A stretch of 43,234 nucleotides of DNA from Candidatus Kuenenia stuttgartensis (GTDB taxonomy: Bacteria > Gemmatimonadota > Gemmatimonadetes > Gemmatimonadales > Gemmatimonadaceae). Positions 1-7,230 of this stretch are shown here, in pieces. A program made the translations under genes and the position numbers. Positions within the stretch are counted from its first letter, which is position 1, and each line of letters opens with the position of its first letter. Below the pieces are notes generated by a model that had not been told where the DNA came from, searched no databases, and worked only from the letters and a program-made list of their open reading frames with translations. Where the stretch lies: positions 1 through 43,234 of the forward strand of contig CALQGY020000018.1 in assembly GCA_943330235.2 (NCBI GenBank). The letters run 5' to 3'.

Positions 1-1
1 A

Positions 2-74
2 TTGCCCCTCCAGGTTTCGAACCTGGAACCTTCTGATCCAGAGTCAGACGCTCTGCCAGTTGAGCTAAGGGGCA
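2..74 (-). tRNA. tRNA-Gln (anticodon CTG)
   Basis: Read on the minus strand the segment folds as a complete cloverleaf. The 7-bp acceptor stem pairs TGCCCCT with AGGGGCA, the T arm contains GGTTCGAAACC, and the anticodon loop CTCTGGA gives anticodon CTG, which reads glutamine codon CAG. The discriminator base is A and the next base is T, so CCA is not encoded and must be added enzymatically. It lies downstream of, and on the same strand as, the glutaminyl-tRNA synthetase gene in this window. Confidence 0.96.
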
Positions 75-113
75 TCACATCAAATACCAGCCCGCGTACC
101 CGATGAGCAGTCC

Positions 114-119
114 AATATA
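114..119 (-). promoter_or_regulatory. Candidate -10 box for tRNA-Gln
   Basis: Minus-strand TATATT sits about 40 bases upstream of the tRNA 5' end. It is embedded in CCTATATTGG, the same ten bases found directly before the RNase Z start codon elsewhere in this window. No convincing -35 box is visible. A second candidate, TATTTG, lies closer, with its end 6 bases before the tRNA. Calling it a promoter is an inference from motif and position. Confidence 0.4.
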
Positions 120-156
120 GGCCGCTATCGCGCAGACGGTAGTGGCAGCCCCGCCG

Positions 157-732
157 TCACGAATCGCCGTGCACCGCCGCCATCAGTCCAGCCACGTCCA
201 CACGGAGCGGCGCGGACGCCCCGGAAGGATGCCAGACCAGCACCCCGGTCACGATCTCCGGCCGGTCCGCGTCAGCCTGCCACCGCTCCACCAACCGCGC
301 GTCCAGGTCCACGATCCAACACTCAATGCCGCTGCGCTGATACAGGCGCCGCTTGATCACGCGATCCGCTCGCGTACTCCCGGGCGACAGAACCTCGACC
401 GCCAGGAAAGGCAGCGGCAACGTGCGCGCGTCGACCGCACGCAACTCGTCGGCACCCAACGGCCGAATCACGTAGACATCAGGCTGCACCAAATGACCGG
501 GCGGGATCACCACATCGCTGGGCGCCGCCAACGCTTCACCGATGCCGGCATGGCGCGCGTACGCGTCAAGCGCCGCCAGAAGCTCTCGCACCGCGCGCTG
601 ATGAATCGGCCGAGGCGACGGACTCACCAACAACTCCCCATCCACCGCCTCATAGCGGTGCTGCGGATCGTCGGGCAATGCCCACACGTCGTCCACCGTC
701 CAGTACCGCGCGCTCGTAACAGGCATGCCCAT
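157..732 (-). CDS. Uma2 family (DUF820) PD-(D/E)XK-type endonuclease
   Basis: A protein of about 191 residues of the Uma2/DUF820 family, a restriction-endonuclease-like fold abundant in cyanobacteria and scattered in other phyla; its cellular role is not established. Visible family motifs in order are RYEAVDGELLVSPSP near the N-terminus, PDVYVI in the middle, then LAVEVLSPGSTRADR and KRRLYQRSGIECWIVD, which carry the expected acidic and lysine active-site residues. I chose the ATG at 732 because the homologous part begins just after it; the frame stays open to 867. An ATG two codons later (726) is equally possible. It lies between glnS and tRNA-Gln on the same strand. Confident for family, not for function. 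Confidence 0.85.
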   Translation of the reverse strand: MGMPVTSARYWTVDDVWALPDDPQHRYEAVDGELLVSPSPRPIHQRAVRELLAALDAYARHAGIGEALAAPSDVVIPPGHLVQPDVYVIRPLGADELRAVDARTLPLPFLAVEVLSPGSTRADRVIKRRLYQRSGIECWIVDLDARLVERWQADADRPEIVTGVLVWHPSGASAPLRVDVAGLMAAVHGDS

Positions 733-877
733 AGTCTGCTCGGCCTCGGCAAATTTTCGCAAGTCGCCCCCATCCTCCACAGTGCAACGGGGGTGACGAT
801 TGCTCGTCACCCCCGCATCGCACCGCGCATCATCGTATTGCCGCGAAGCGCATACCGCTTGGCGCACAACGACCGCG

Positions 878-2593
878 TTACCCCTTCTTCAGCTCCTTCG
901 CCCAGCTGTCGCGCAGCCCCACAATGCGGTTGAACACCAACCGCTCCGGCGTGCTCGACTCCGGCTCGCTCATGAAGTAACCCGTGCGCTCAAACTGATA
1001 CCGCGTGCCCACCGGATCGCTCCCCACGCTGGGCTCGACCTTGGCGTTGGACACCACCACCAGCGAGTGCGGATTGAGCGCCGAGAGAAAATCCTGCCCC
1101 TCGGGCACATCGTCCGGATCCGGCTGCGCGAAGAGACGGTCGTACAGCCGCACCTCGCAATCCAGCGCCTGACCCGCCGACACCCAGTGAATCGTGCCCT
1201 GCACCTTCCGACCATCGGGCGACTGCCCGCTGCGCGTCTCCGGATCGTACGTGCAGCGCAACTCAATCACCTCGCCCGCGTCGTTCTTCACGATCTCGGT
1301 GCAGGTGATGAAATAGCCGAAGCGCAAACGCACCTCACGCCCCACCGACATGCGGTAGAACTTCTTCGGCGGATCTTCCATGAAATCGTCACGGTCAATC
1401 CAGAGCTCGCGCGAGAACGGCACCGTCCGCGTACCCGTCTTGGGCACGTCATGCGGATAGTTCTGCGCCTCCATCCACTCCACCTGCCCTTCCGGGTAGT
1501 TGGTGATCACCACCTTGAGCGGATTGAGCACACACAGCACGCGCGGCACTTCCATGTTCAGATCGTCGCGCACCGCATGCTCAAACGTCGCGATCTCCAC
1601 GCGCGCATCCTTGCGCGCCACACCGATGACCTCAGCGAAGGCGCGAATCGCTTCCGCCCGCACGCCGCGCCGACGCAGCCCCGCAATGGTGGGCATGCGC
1701 GGATCATCCCAGCCGCTGACGTGCCCTTCGTTCACCAACCGCAGCAGCTTCCGCTTGCTGAGAATGGTGTAGTCCAACTCCAGACGCGCAAACTCCATCT
1801 GCCGCGGCGGATTCTCAAAGCCCGCTTCCGCCACCAGCCAGTCATAGATCTCGCGGCTATCCTTGAACTCCAGCGTGCACAACGAGCGCGTGATGCCTTC
1901 GATGGCATCGCTCAAGCCGTGCGCAAAATCGTACAACGGGTAGATGCACCAATCGTTTCCGCGGCGATAATGATGCGCATGGCGGATACGAATGAGCAGC
2001 GGATCGCGCATGATCATATTCACATGCGCCATGTCGATCTTCGCGCGCAGCACGTGCGAACCGTCCGGAAATTCGCCTGCACGCATGCGACGCAGCAGAT
2101 CGAGATTCTCATCCACCGTGCGCGCGCGATACGGGCTGTTCGTGCCCGCGCTGGTGACCGTGCCGCGCCCCTCGCGGATCTGCTCCTCGTTCTGCGAGTC
2201 CACGTACGCCTTACCGCGCTGCACCAGCAACTCGGCAATGTCATACAGCTGCTCGAAATAGTCCGAGGCGTAGTACAGCGCATCCCACTGGAAGCCCAGC
2301 CACTGCACGTCGCGCTGAATCGCCTCCACGTACTTCACATCTTCCGTGGCGGGATTGGTATCGTCAAAGCGCAGATTGCAGGTGCCGCCGAACTCGCGGG
2401 CGATGCCGAAGTTCAGACAGATGGACTTCGCGTGTCCCATGTGCAGGAAGCCGTTGGGCTCCGGCGGAAAACGCGTCGCGGGCGCACGACCGAAACGGCC
2501 GGTGGCGATGTCGTCAGCCACAAGCTCGCGAATGAAATCACGCCGCGACTCAGGCGCAGGCGTACTGGACTCAGAGGGAATGATATCGGTCAC
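878..2593 (-). CDS. glnS: Glutaminyl-tRNA synthetase
   Basis: Charges tRNA-Gln with glutamine in the cytoplasm. Class I signatures are clear: the HIGH-type motif HMGH within PPEPNGFLHMGHAKS near the N-terminus and the KMSKS-type motif ILSKRKL in the middle, as in GlnRS rather than GluRS. The C-terminal anticodon-binding beta-barrels are present (SAGQALDCEVRLYDRLF, ending FNRIVGLRDSWAKE). Length, about 571 residues, is normal. The start is uncertain. A TTG at 2620 is in frame but overlaps a TAGCTT -10-like box, so I prefer the GTG at 2593; neither has a good Shine-Dalgarno. Many bacteria lack GlnRS and make Gln-tRNA by transamidation, so the gene and its nearby cognate tRNA-Gln are notable. 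Confidence 0.95.
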   Translation of the reverse strand: MTDIIPSESSTPAPESRRDFIRELVADDIATGRFGRAPATRFPPEPNGFLHMGHAKSICLNFGIAREFGGTCNLRFDDTNPATEDVKYVEAIQRDVQWLGFQWDALYYASDYFEQLYDIAELLVQRGKAYVDSQNEEQIREGRGTVTSAGTNSPYRARTVDENLDLLRRMRAGEFPDGSHVLRAKIDMAHVNMIMRDPLLIRIRHAHHYRRGNDWCIYPLYDFAHGLSDAIEGITRSLCTLEFKDSREIYDWLVAEAGFENPPRQMEFARLELDYTILSKRKLLRLVNEGHVSGWDDPRMPTIAGLRRRGVRAEAIRAFAEVIGVARKDARVEIATFEHAVRDDLNMEVPRVLCVLNPLKVVITNYPEGQVEWMEAQNYPHDVPKTGTRTVPFSRELWIDRDDFMEDPPKKFYRMSVGREVRLRFGYFITCTEIVKNDAGEVIELRCTYDPETRSGQSPDGRKVQGTIHWVSAGQALDCEVRLYDRLFAQPDPDDVPEGQDFLSALNPHSLVVVSNAKVEPSVGSDPVGTRYQFERTGYFMSEPESSTPERLVFNRIVGLRDSWAKELKKG

Positions 2594-2619
2594 GGCGGGG
2601 TACGAGAGAAGGTGTGTCA

Positions 2620-2625
2620 AAGCTA
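2620..2625 (-). promoter_or_regulatory. Candidate -10 box of glnS
   Basis: Minus-strand TAGCTT within GGGTTAGCTTTGACAC. The same TA(G/A)CTT hexamer precedes the photolyase, mgtE and glgB genes of this window. With transcription starting 6-7 bases later, the preferred GTG start would have a leader of about 20 bases. No -35 box is clear. Motif recurrence is observed; promoter function is inferred. Confidence 0.4.
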
Positions 2626-2646
2626 ACCCGCTACCATTCTTCTTCC

Positions 2647-3978
2647 ATGTCCCGCCTTCTCCCCTCGTTCCGCCGCCTTCGCGCGCTCGCCCCGCTCTCG
2701 GGCGTGGTGCTGCTCGGCAGTTGCCGCGCGGCGAGCTTGGCGTACGGGCCGGATCTCGCGTCGGCGCGCACCAACGCCGAGTCCGTGGCGTCGGCCATGG
2801 AACAGCGGTTCACGAATGTGCTGCGGCAGCCCAAGTTCCTGAATGCCCGCATGCGGATGGCGCGCTATGCGCTGGCGCCCTCGGCGCTGGTGGGCGACAC
2901 GGCCCTCTGGACGGACATGCGCAGCACCGTGTCCGGCGCCGAACGCACGGCCGAACGCACGGCCGAACGCACGCTGGAAGTGGCCGGGGCTATGACCAAT
3001 GGCCGCTACGTCTTCACGCCCCGTGCACGGACGCCGCTCCCCACGCGCACGGGCGATTCCCGGCACCTCATAGCCCTGCGCCAGCTCAATACCGCCGATG
3101 ACTGGCAATGGACCACCGGCGTGGATCACGCCATCGGCCCCATGCCGCCCAGTCGCGCCGACGACATCATGCGTGCGCTGTTCTTGTCCGCGGAGCGTCC
3201 GTCGGGCGTCATTCGCGCCGACTACCGGGCCGCGCTCCCGCGCACCGCGGCCGCCTTCGGCCGGCTGGTGGCGGTGGACTCCATCGTGACCACGGCGCAG
3301 GCAGACGGGTCCACGCTGGTGGCGCTGCATCTGCTGATCAGCGATCAGCACCTCACACCCACGATGCCGGCGCTTGCCAAGTTCGTGCGGCAGTACATCG
3401 CGCCCGCCCGGTACCACATACGCCTCAGCGACCGCGCTGGCGGCGACTGGTTTGATGCACTGGCCAGCCATTCCCGCCTGGTCCTGCGGTTCCGGTCGCG
3501 CGGTGGCGAGTTGCAGCCGCTGGTCGGCGCCGCCCGTCGTATGCCGGACTCCCTCACCGTCACCGTAGACGGATCGGCGAAGTTCGGGCTCTTCACCGTG
3601 GGCGCGTCGCGTTTGGTGGGCGACTTCGTGCACGTCACCACACCGCTCGAGCGCTCGTGGAGCATGCGCTTTACGCACGAGCCGGCGTGGGATTTACCGC
3701 TGTTGGCCGAGCAGCTGCTGCATGCCCCGTTGGCGCGTCCGTTTGAGGGGGGCGGCGTGCAGGTGCGTCTGGGTTTCGTGCGCGGGCCGGAGGGGCAGAC
3801 CATGCTCAGTCGCACCATCGTGCTCGCCACCCGCGAGAGCGCCATCATGCGCTTCTTGGGCAATCTGGGCTTCACCGCGATGAGCGACTACGCGGGCACG
3901 GTCGAGGACGAGGAGAACCGCTTCCTGGCGGAAGGGTTCGGGGCGCTGCGGCGCGAACTGGCCGAACTGCGTCCGTAG
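2647..3978 (+). CDS. Predicted lipoprotein of unknown function
   Basis: A 443-residue protein that I do not recognise. The N-terminus is a lipoprotein signal: basic residues, a hydrophobic stretch, then a lipobox-like LLGSC at about residues 21-25, so it is probably anchored to a membrane and exported. The rest has alternating polar/hydrophobic beta-type segments (for example GRLVAVDSIVTTAQADGST and SLTVTVDGSAKFGLFTVGA) and an acidic C-terminus. It contains an exact three-copy AERT repeat near residues 98-109. The ATG at 2647 immediately precedes the signal sequence; a TACCAT box 9 bases before it may be its -10. Divergent from glnS with only about 50 bp between start codons. Confidence 0.8.
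   Translation: MSRLLPSFRRLRALAPLSGVVLLGSCRAASLAYGPDLASARTNAESVASAMEQRFTNVLRQPKFLNARMRMARYALAPSALVGDTALWTDMRSTVSGAERTAERTAERTLEVAGAMTNGRYVFTPRARTPLPTRTGDSRHLIALRQLNTADDWQWTTGVDHAIGPMPPSRADDIMRALFLSAERPSGVIRADYRAALPRTAAAFGRLVAVDSIVTTAQADGSTLVALHLLISDQHLTPTMPALAKFVRQYIAPARYHIRLSDRAGGDWFDALASHSRLVLRFRSRGGELQPLVGAARRMPDSLTVTVDGSAKFGLFTVGASRLVGDFVHVTTPLERSWSMRFTHEPAWDLPLLAEQLLHAPLARPFEGGGVQVRLGFVRGPEGQTMLSRTIVLATRESAIMRFLGNLGFTAMSDYAGTVEDEENRFLAEGFGALRRELAELRP
2938..2973 (+). repeat. 12-bp tandem repeat, 3 exact copies, in lipoprotein gene
   Basis: The unit GCCGAACGCACG occurs three times head to tail and in frame, giving AERT-AERT-AERT. All three copies are identical, which points to recent duplication rather than selected protein sequence. 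Confidence 0.95.
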
Positions 3979-4000
3979 CGCCCACGACGATCCCGGACAT

Positions 4001-4035
4001 AAGAAAACCCCCGGCGGGCAGATGCCCTCGGGGGT
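4001..4035 (-). terminator. Intrinsic terminator (best on minus strand)
   Basis: An inverted repeat with outer arms ACCCCCG / CGGGGGT and inner arms GGGCA / TGCCC. On the minus strand it is followed by TTTTCTTAT, a good U-tract, so it should stop transcripts coming from the tRNA-Ala side. On the plus strand it lies just after the lipoprotein gene, where the following CTTCA is a weaker tract. Confidence 0.7.
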
Positions 4036-4181
4036 CTTCACTTAAGTGCCACGCGCGCTGTCATTGGAACTCTCCGTCCTACCGATCAGCGGCGGGCCTA
4101 ACCCTTCTACAGCATAATACGCGCCAAGTTCCCGGGGGTCACAAAAAGATCTCGACCATCACACAACCCGGTACCGACTTA

Positions 4182-4254
4182 TGGAGCTGAGGGGGCTCGA
4201 ACCCCTGACCTCTGCAATGCGAATGCAGCGCTCTCCCAGCTGAGCTACAGCCCC
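4182..4254 (-). tRNA. tRNA-Ala (anticodon CGC)
   Basis: The minus strand gives GGGGCTG / CAGCTCC acceptor arms with one G-T pair, a T arm with GGGTTCGAGCCCC, and anticodon stem CTGCA/TGCAG around loop TTCGCAT. The anticodon is CGC, which reads alanine codon GCG, very common in this GC-rich window. Discriminator A; CCA is not encoded. Confidence 0.96.
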
Positions 4255-4285
4255 GTGTGCGCCCGTACGCCCAGTGATTCGGACG

Positions 4286-4313
4286 AAAAAACCCCGCAGC
4301 CGTTGGCGCGGGG
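4286..4313 (-). terminator. Hairpin with T6 tract upstream of tRNA-Ala
   Basis: Minus-strand arms CCCCGC / GCGGGG are separated by 10 bases and followed by TTTTTT. It is a textbook intrinsic terminator in shape but lies between a candidate promoter and tRNA-Ala on that strand. It either ends a very short RNA, attenuates tRNA-Ala, or the tRNA has its own closer promoter. Confidence 0.55.
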
Positions 4314-4332
4314 CCCCTCGGAACACTCAGGC

Positions 4333-4360
4333 AAGGTAGCCAGCGACCGGCCGAAGTCAA
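4333..4360 (-). promoter_or_regulatory. Candidate sigma-70 promoter reading towards tRNA-Ala
   Basis: Minus-strand TTGACT, a 16-base spacer, then TACCTT. The predicted transcription start near 4326 is only about 13 bases before the terminator-shaped hairpin that precedes tRNA-Ala. Confidence 0.45.
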
Positions 4361-4416
4361 GGAGAGGACGCGACGACAGGAGCACAAAAAATCGCCATGC
4401 GCCAAGCCCACATACT

Positions 4417-4452
4417 GTGGCATGCACACAACAGTGCGGCATGCATACCGCA
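4417..4452. promoter_or_regulatory. Candidate operator: paired TGYGGCATGCAYAC repeats
   Basis: Two 14-base direct repeats, TGTGGCATGCACAC and TGCGGCATGCATAC, start 19 bases apart, so they lie on nearly the same DNA face. The second is also the left part of the inverted repeat TGCGG-N8-CCGCA. They sit in the gap between tRNA-Ala and the photolyase gene, about 75 bp upstream of its putative -10. The remainder of the 4255-4592 gap holds the promoter and hairpin listed separately, and no gene that I can support. Confidence 0.35.
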
Positions 4453-4526
4453 GAATTTGTCTCACTTCGCTCACCCATCAACGGGCGGCGTTTGCGGTCC
4501 GGGCGACTCCCGTTGGGCGGATGGGA

Positions 4527-4532
4527 TAGCTT
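4527..4532 (+). promoter_or_regulatory. Candidate -10 box of photolyase operon
   Basis: TAGCTT in the context GGGATAGCTTGAG, matching the boxes before glnS, mgtE and glgB. A leader of roughly 55-60 bases would follow to the GTG start. No -35 box is recognisable. Confidence 0.35.
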
Positions 4533-4592
4533 GAGCGGCGGTTTCCCGCGCCGCCCGCCGGCGTTTTCCTCTCCGTCCCTGCCTCGCCCCCT

Positions 4593-6074
4593 GTGCCGCA
4601 CCCGCTCGATTCCGATTTCGTCCGCGACCAGCTCGTTGCCCGGACGCTTGACTGCAACGGGAAGCGCTACCGCCCCGAAGGCGATTATGTGCTGTACTGG
4701 ATGCAGTCCACGCACCGCCTCGAGGAGAACTGGGCGTTGCGCGCCGCCATTCGGACGGCCGATCGCGTCAACCTGCCGCTGATCATCCATCAGGGGCTCG
4801 ACCCGACGTATCCGCACGCCTCGGCCCGGCACCACACGTTCATCCTGCAGGGGGCTCGCGACACGGCGCAGCACGCCGAGTCGTTGGGGCTGCACTACCA
4901 GTTTGTGCTGCGACGCCGCCGCGATGACGACCGGCGCGTCGTGGACCGCATCGCGGCGCGCGCGTACGTGGTGTTCACCGACCTCTTCCCCACCGCCGGC
5001 GTGCTCGCGCGCACGATGCGATTGGCCGAGCGTGCCGAGTGCCGGGTGTTGGCCGTGGAGAGCGTGTGCACCGTGCCCAGCGGCACGTTCACGAAGGCCG
5101 AGTACGCGGCCCGCACGATCCGCCCGAAAATCGCGAAGTTGCTGGCGCATGCCATCGAGCCCGTGATGGAGCAGACGCCACGCGTGCCCGTGTCGGAGGC
5201 GCTGCGCGCGTCGCTGCGCGAGACGCTGCGTGAGACGCTGCGTGAGACGCTGGGCGAGACGGTGCAGTGCACGACGGGCGTCAGGCCGCTGGATCTCGCT
5301 CGGATGAGCGACGACGAGATCGCCCGTGAGATCGCGGCGTGTGAGATCGACCACACGGTGCCTGCGGTGGCGATGCGTGGCGGTCGTGTGGCGGCGGAGG
5401 CGCGGTGGTCGCAGTTCACGATCGACGCGTTGCCGGCGTACGCCGATCGGCGCAACGAGGCCAGCGACCCCGAAGGGACCAGCGGACTCGCGCCGTATCT
5501 GCATTACGGACAGATCGCGTCGGCGCGCCTGGTGCGCGAGGCGCAGGCCAGCGGCGCGCCGGCCGAATCGCTGGAGGCGTTTGTGCAGCAGGCGACGACG
5601 TGGCGCGAGCTCGCGTTCAACTGGTGCGTGCGCACGCCGCAGTTCGATGCGCTCACGTCGATGCCCGACTGGATTCAGCGCACCATGGCGGCGCATGTGC
5701 AGGACGCGCGCCCCGTGCTGTATGACCTCCCGACGCTTGAGCGGGCGGGCACGCACGATGCGCTGTGGAACGCGTCGCAACGTCAGCTCGTACGCACGGG
5801 GATCATCCACAACTATCCGCGCATGTTGTGGGGCAAGACGATGCTGCTGTGGACGCGCGATTACGAGCAGGCGCGGTCGTGGCTCTTTCACCTCAACGAC
5901 AAGTACGCGCTGGATGGACGCGACCCGAACAGCGTGGGCGGCATCTTGTGGTGCTTGGGGCTGTGGGACCGCCCGTGGGGGAACAAGCCCATCTGGGGTG
6001 GCATCCGCCCCATGGTCACGTCGCGCGCGAAACTCAAGTTCAACGTCACGCGATACATTTCGCAGCATCTATGA
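4593..6074 (+). CDS. Class II deoxyribodipyrimidine (CPD) photolyase
   Basis: Light-driven repair of UV-induced pyrimidine dimers using FAD. At 493 residues it is the usual length. The N-terminal antenna half has the class II signature YVLYWMQSTHRLEENWAL; the C-terminal FAD half has HNYPRMLWGK and DKYALDGRDPNSVGGILW, matching the class II (not class I or cryptochrome) pattern. Between the halves, residues 208-223 are a four-copy LRET repeat that lengthens the linker. The start is a GTG without an obvious Shine-Dalgarno; no better upstream start is visible. Its stop overlaps the ATG of the next gene (ATGA), implying translational coupling. Class II enzymes are patchily distributed in bacteria. 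Confidence 0.92.
   Translation: MPHPLDSDFVRDQLVARTLDCNGKRYRPEGDYVLYWMQSTHRLEENWALRAAIRTADRVNLPLIIHQGLDPTYPHASARHHTFILQGARDTAQHAESLGLHYQFVLRRRRDDDRRVVDRIAARAYVVFTDLFPTAGVLARTMRLAERAECRVLAVESVCTVPSGTFTKAEYAARTIRPKIAKLLAHAIEPVMEQTPRVPVSEALRASLRETLRETLRETLGETVQCTTGVRPLDLARMSDDEIAREIAACEIDHTVPAVAMRGGRVAAEARWSQFTIDALPAYADRRNEASDPEGTSGLAPYLHYGQIASARLVREAQASGAPAESLEAFVQQATTWRELAFNWCVRTPQFDALTSMPDWIQRTMAAHVQDARPVLYDLPTLERAGTHDALWNASQRQLVRTGIIHNYPRMLWGKTMLLWTRDYEQARSWLFHLNDKYALDGRDPNSVGGILWCLGLWDRPWGNKPIWGGIRPMVTSRAKLKFNVTRYISQHL
5214..5261 (+). repeat. 12-bp tandem repeat, 4 copies, in photolyase linker
   Basis: Unit CTGCGYGAGACG repeated four times; the last copy is slightly diverged (CTGGGCGAGACG). 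It is in frame and encodes LRET-LRET-LRET-LGET. Confidence 0.95.
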
Positions 6075-7060
6075 CCACACCTGCGCTCGACCCTCGCATC
6101 CTGCCCTCTGTTGAGGCTGTGCGCCTCGCGGCGGCGCGCGTGCGTGACGTGCTCGCCCCCAGCCGCCTGCTGCGCGATGCGACGCTGTCGGACGCGCTGG
6201 GTACCGACGTGTTCTTCAAGTGCGAGCTGGAGAACCCCACCGGGTCGTTCAAGGTGCGCGGCGGCTACAACGTGCTGGCCTGCATGACGCCCGACGCGCG
6301 TGCGCGCGGGGTGGTGACCTCCAGCGCTGGGAATCACGGACTCGGCGTGGCGTATGGCGCGCACGCGTTCGGCGCGCCGGCCATCGTGTATGTCCCCTCT
6401 GACGCACCGCAGGTGAAGAAGGACGGCATCCGCGCCCTGGGCGCGACGGTCAACGACGACGCGCCGAACTACGACGCCGCGATGGTCGTGGCGAAGGCGT
6501 ACGCCGCGCAGCATGGCCTTCGCTATGTCCATCCGTGCCTAGGCGTCGACTTATTGGCCGGTCAGGGCACCGTCGCGCTGGAGGTGCTGGCTCAACTTCC
6601 CGCGGTGGGGACGGTGGTGGTCTGCACCGGCGGCGGTGGACTCCTGGGCGGCATGGGCGCCGTGTTGCGCACCCTCGCACCGACGGTGCGCGTGGTGGGC
6701 GTGCAGAGTGTCGAGACGGCCGCGATGACGCGGAGTGTCGCGGCCGGTCGTGTGGTGGACGTTCCCCCCACGCCGACATTGGCCGACGGCTTGGCGGGCC
6801 AGATTGACGAGGATGGCCTCCACGTCGGCCAAACCTGTGCCGACGAGATGGTGCTGGTGAGCGAAGAGGCGTTGGGCGAAACCATCGCGTGGCTGTCACG
6901 CGCGCACGGCTTCATCGTGGAAGGCGCCGGCGCGGTCACCATCGCGGCCCTGCGGCATGGGCTGATCACAGCGGCCCCAGGGCCCGTGGTCGCGCTGCTC
7001 AGCGGATGCAATATCGACCGCGTGCGTCACGATGCGCTCCTGGCGCGCTACCCGGCCTAG
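6071..7060 (+). CDS. PLP-dependent threonine/serine dehydratase
   Basis: A 329-residue fold-type II PLP enzyme that should deaminate threonine and/or serine to the 2-oxo acid and ammonia; a serine racemase activity cannot be excluded. NPTGSFKVRGG carries the Schiff-base lysine (Lys61), SAGNHGLGVA is the substrate loop, CTGGGGLLGG is the phosphate-binding glycine loop, and LLSGCN is the C-terminal cofactor contact. The ACT regulatory domain of biosynthetic IlvA is absent, so it resembles the short catabolic type. Its ATG overlaps the photolyase stop by four bases. No functional reason for this pairing is evident. Confidence 0.88.
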   Translation: MTTPALDPRILPSVEAVRLAAARVRDVLAPSRLLRDATLSDALGTDVFFKCELENPTGSFKVRGGYNVLACMTPDARARGVVTSSAGNHGLGVAYGAHAFGAPAIVYVPSDAPQVKKDGIRALGATVNDDAPNYDAAMVVAKAYAAQHGLRYVHPCLGVDLLAGQGTVALEVLAQLPAVGTVVVCTGGGGLLGGMGAVLRTLAPTVRVVGVQSVETAAMTRSVAAGRVVDVPPTPTLADGLAGQIDEDGLHVGQTCADEMVLVSEEALGETIAWLSRAHGFIVEGAGAVTIAALRHGLITAAPGPVVALLSGCNIDRVRHDALLARYPA

Positions 7061-7070
7061 CGACTAGTCG

Positions 7071-7154
7071 TATCGCCGCGAGCGTAACGCCGTGGGCGTA
7101 ACGCCGTGGGCGTAACGCCGTGGGCGTAACGCCGTGGGCGTAACGCCGCGAGCG
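7071..7154 (+). repeat. 14-bp intergenic tandem repeat, 6 copies
   Basis: Four perfect units of TAACGCCGTGGGCG flanked on both sides by a variant unit (TATCGCCGCGAGCG and TAACGCCGCGAGCG). It starts about 10 bases after the dehydratase stop codon. Confidence 0.95.
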
Positions 7155-7171
7155 TAGCCCCCCCGCACGAG

Positions 7172-7200
7172 AAACGGCCACTCACCGTGAGTGGCCGTTT
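7172..7200. terminator. Bidirectional hairpin terminator
   Basis: A perfect 14-bp inverted repeat, AAACGGCCACTCAC / GTGAGTGGCCGTTT, with a single central base. It lies between the convergent dehydratase and KGG-protein genes, and its A/T ends give a short T-tract on either strand. Confidence 0.75.
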
Positions 7201-7230
7201 GGCGTTCAGGAACGTGCCCTGCGTGAAGTG

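Noticed and set aside
800-2626. Long open frame (608 codons) antisense to glnS, and similar long antisense frames at 4245-6068, 12315-13766 and 23776-24924
   Set aside because: High GC leaves frames open opposite real genes. These translations are His/Arg-rich, show no domain and lie opposite well-supported genes.
4262-4282. Minus-strand GAATCACTGGGCGTA near tRNA-Ala resembles a conserved stretch of 16S rRNA just downstream of the 530 loop
   Set aside because: Only about 15 bases match from memory and the flanks do not continue as rRNA. A match of this length is plausible by chance; no rRNA fragment is claimed.
4139-4474. 111-codon minus-strand frame across tRNA-Ala
   Set aside because: It reads through the tRNA and hairpin sequence and has no protein-like conservation that I can recognise.
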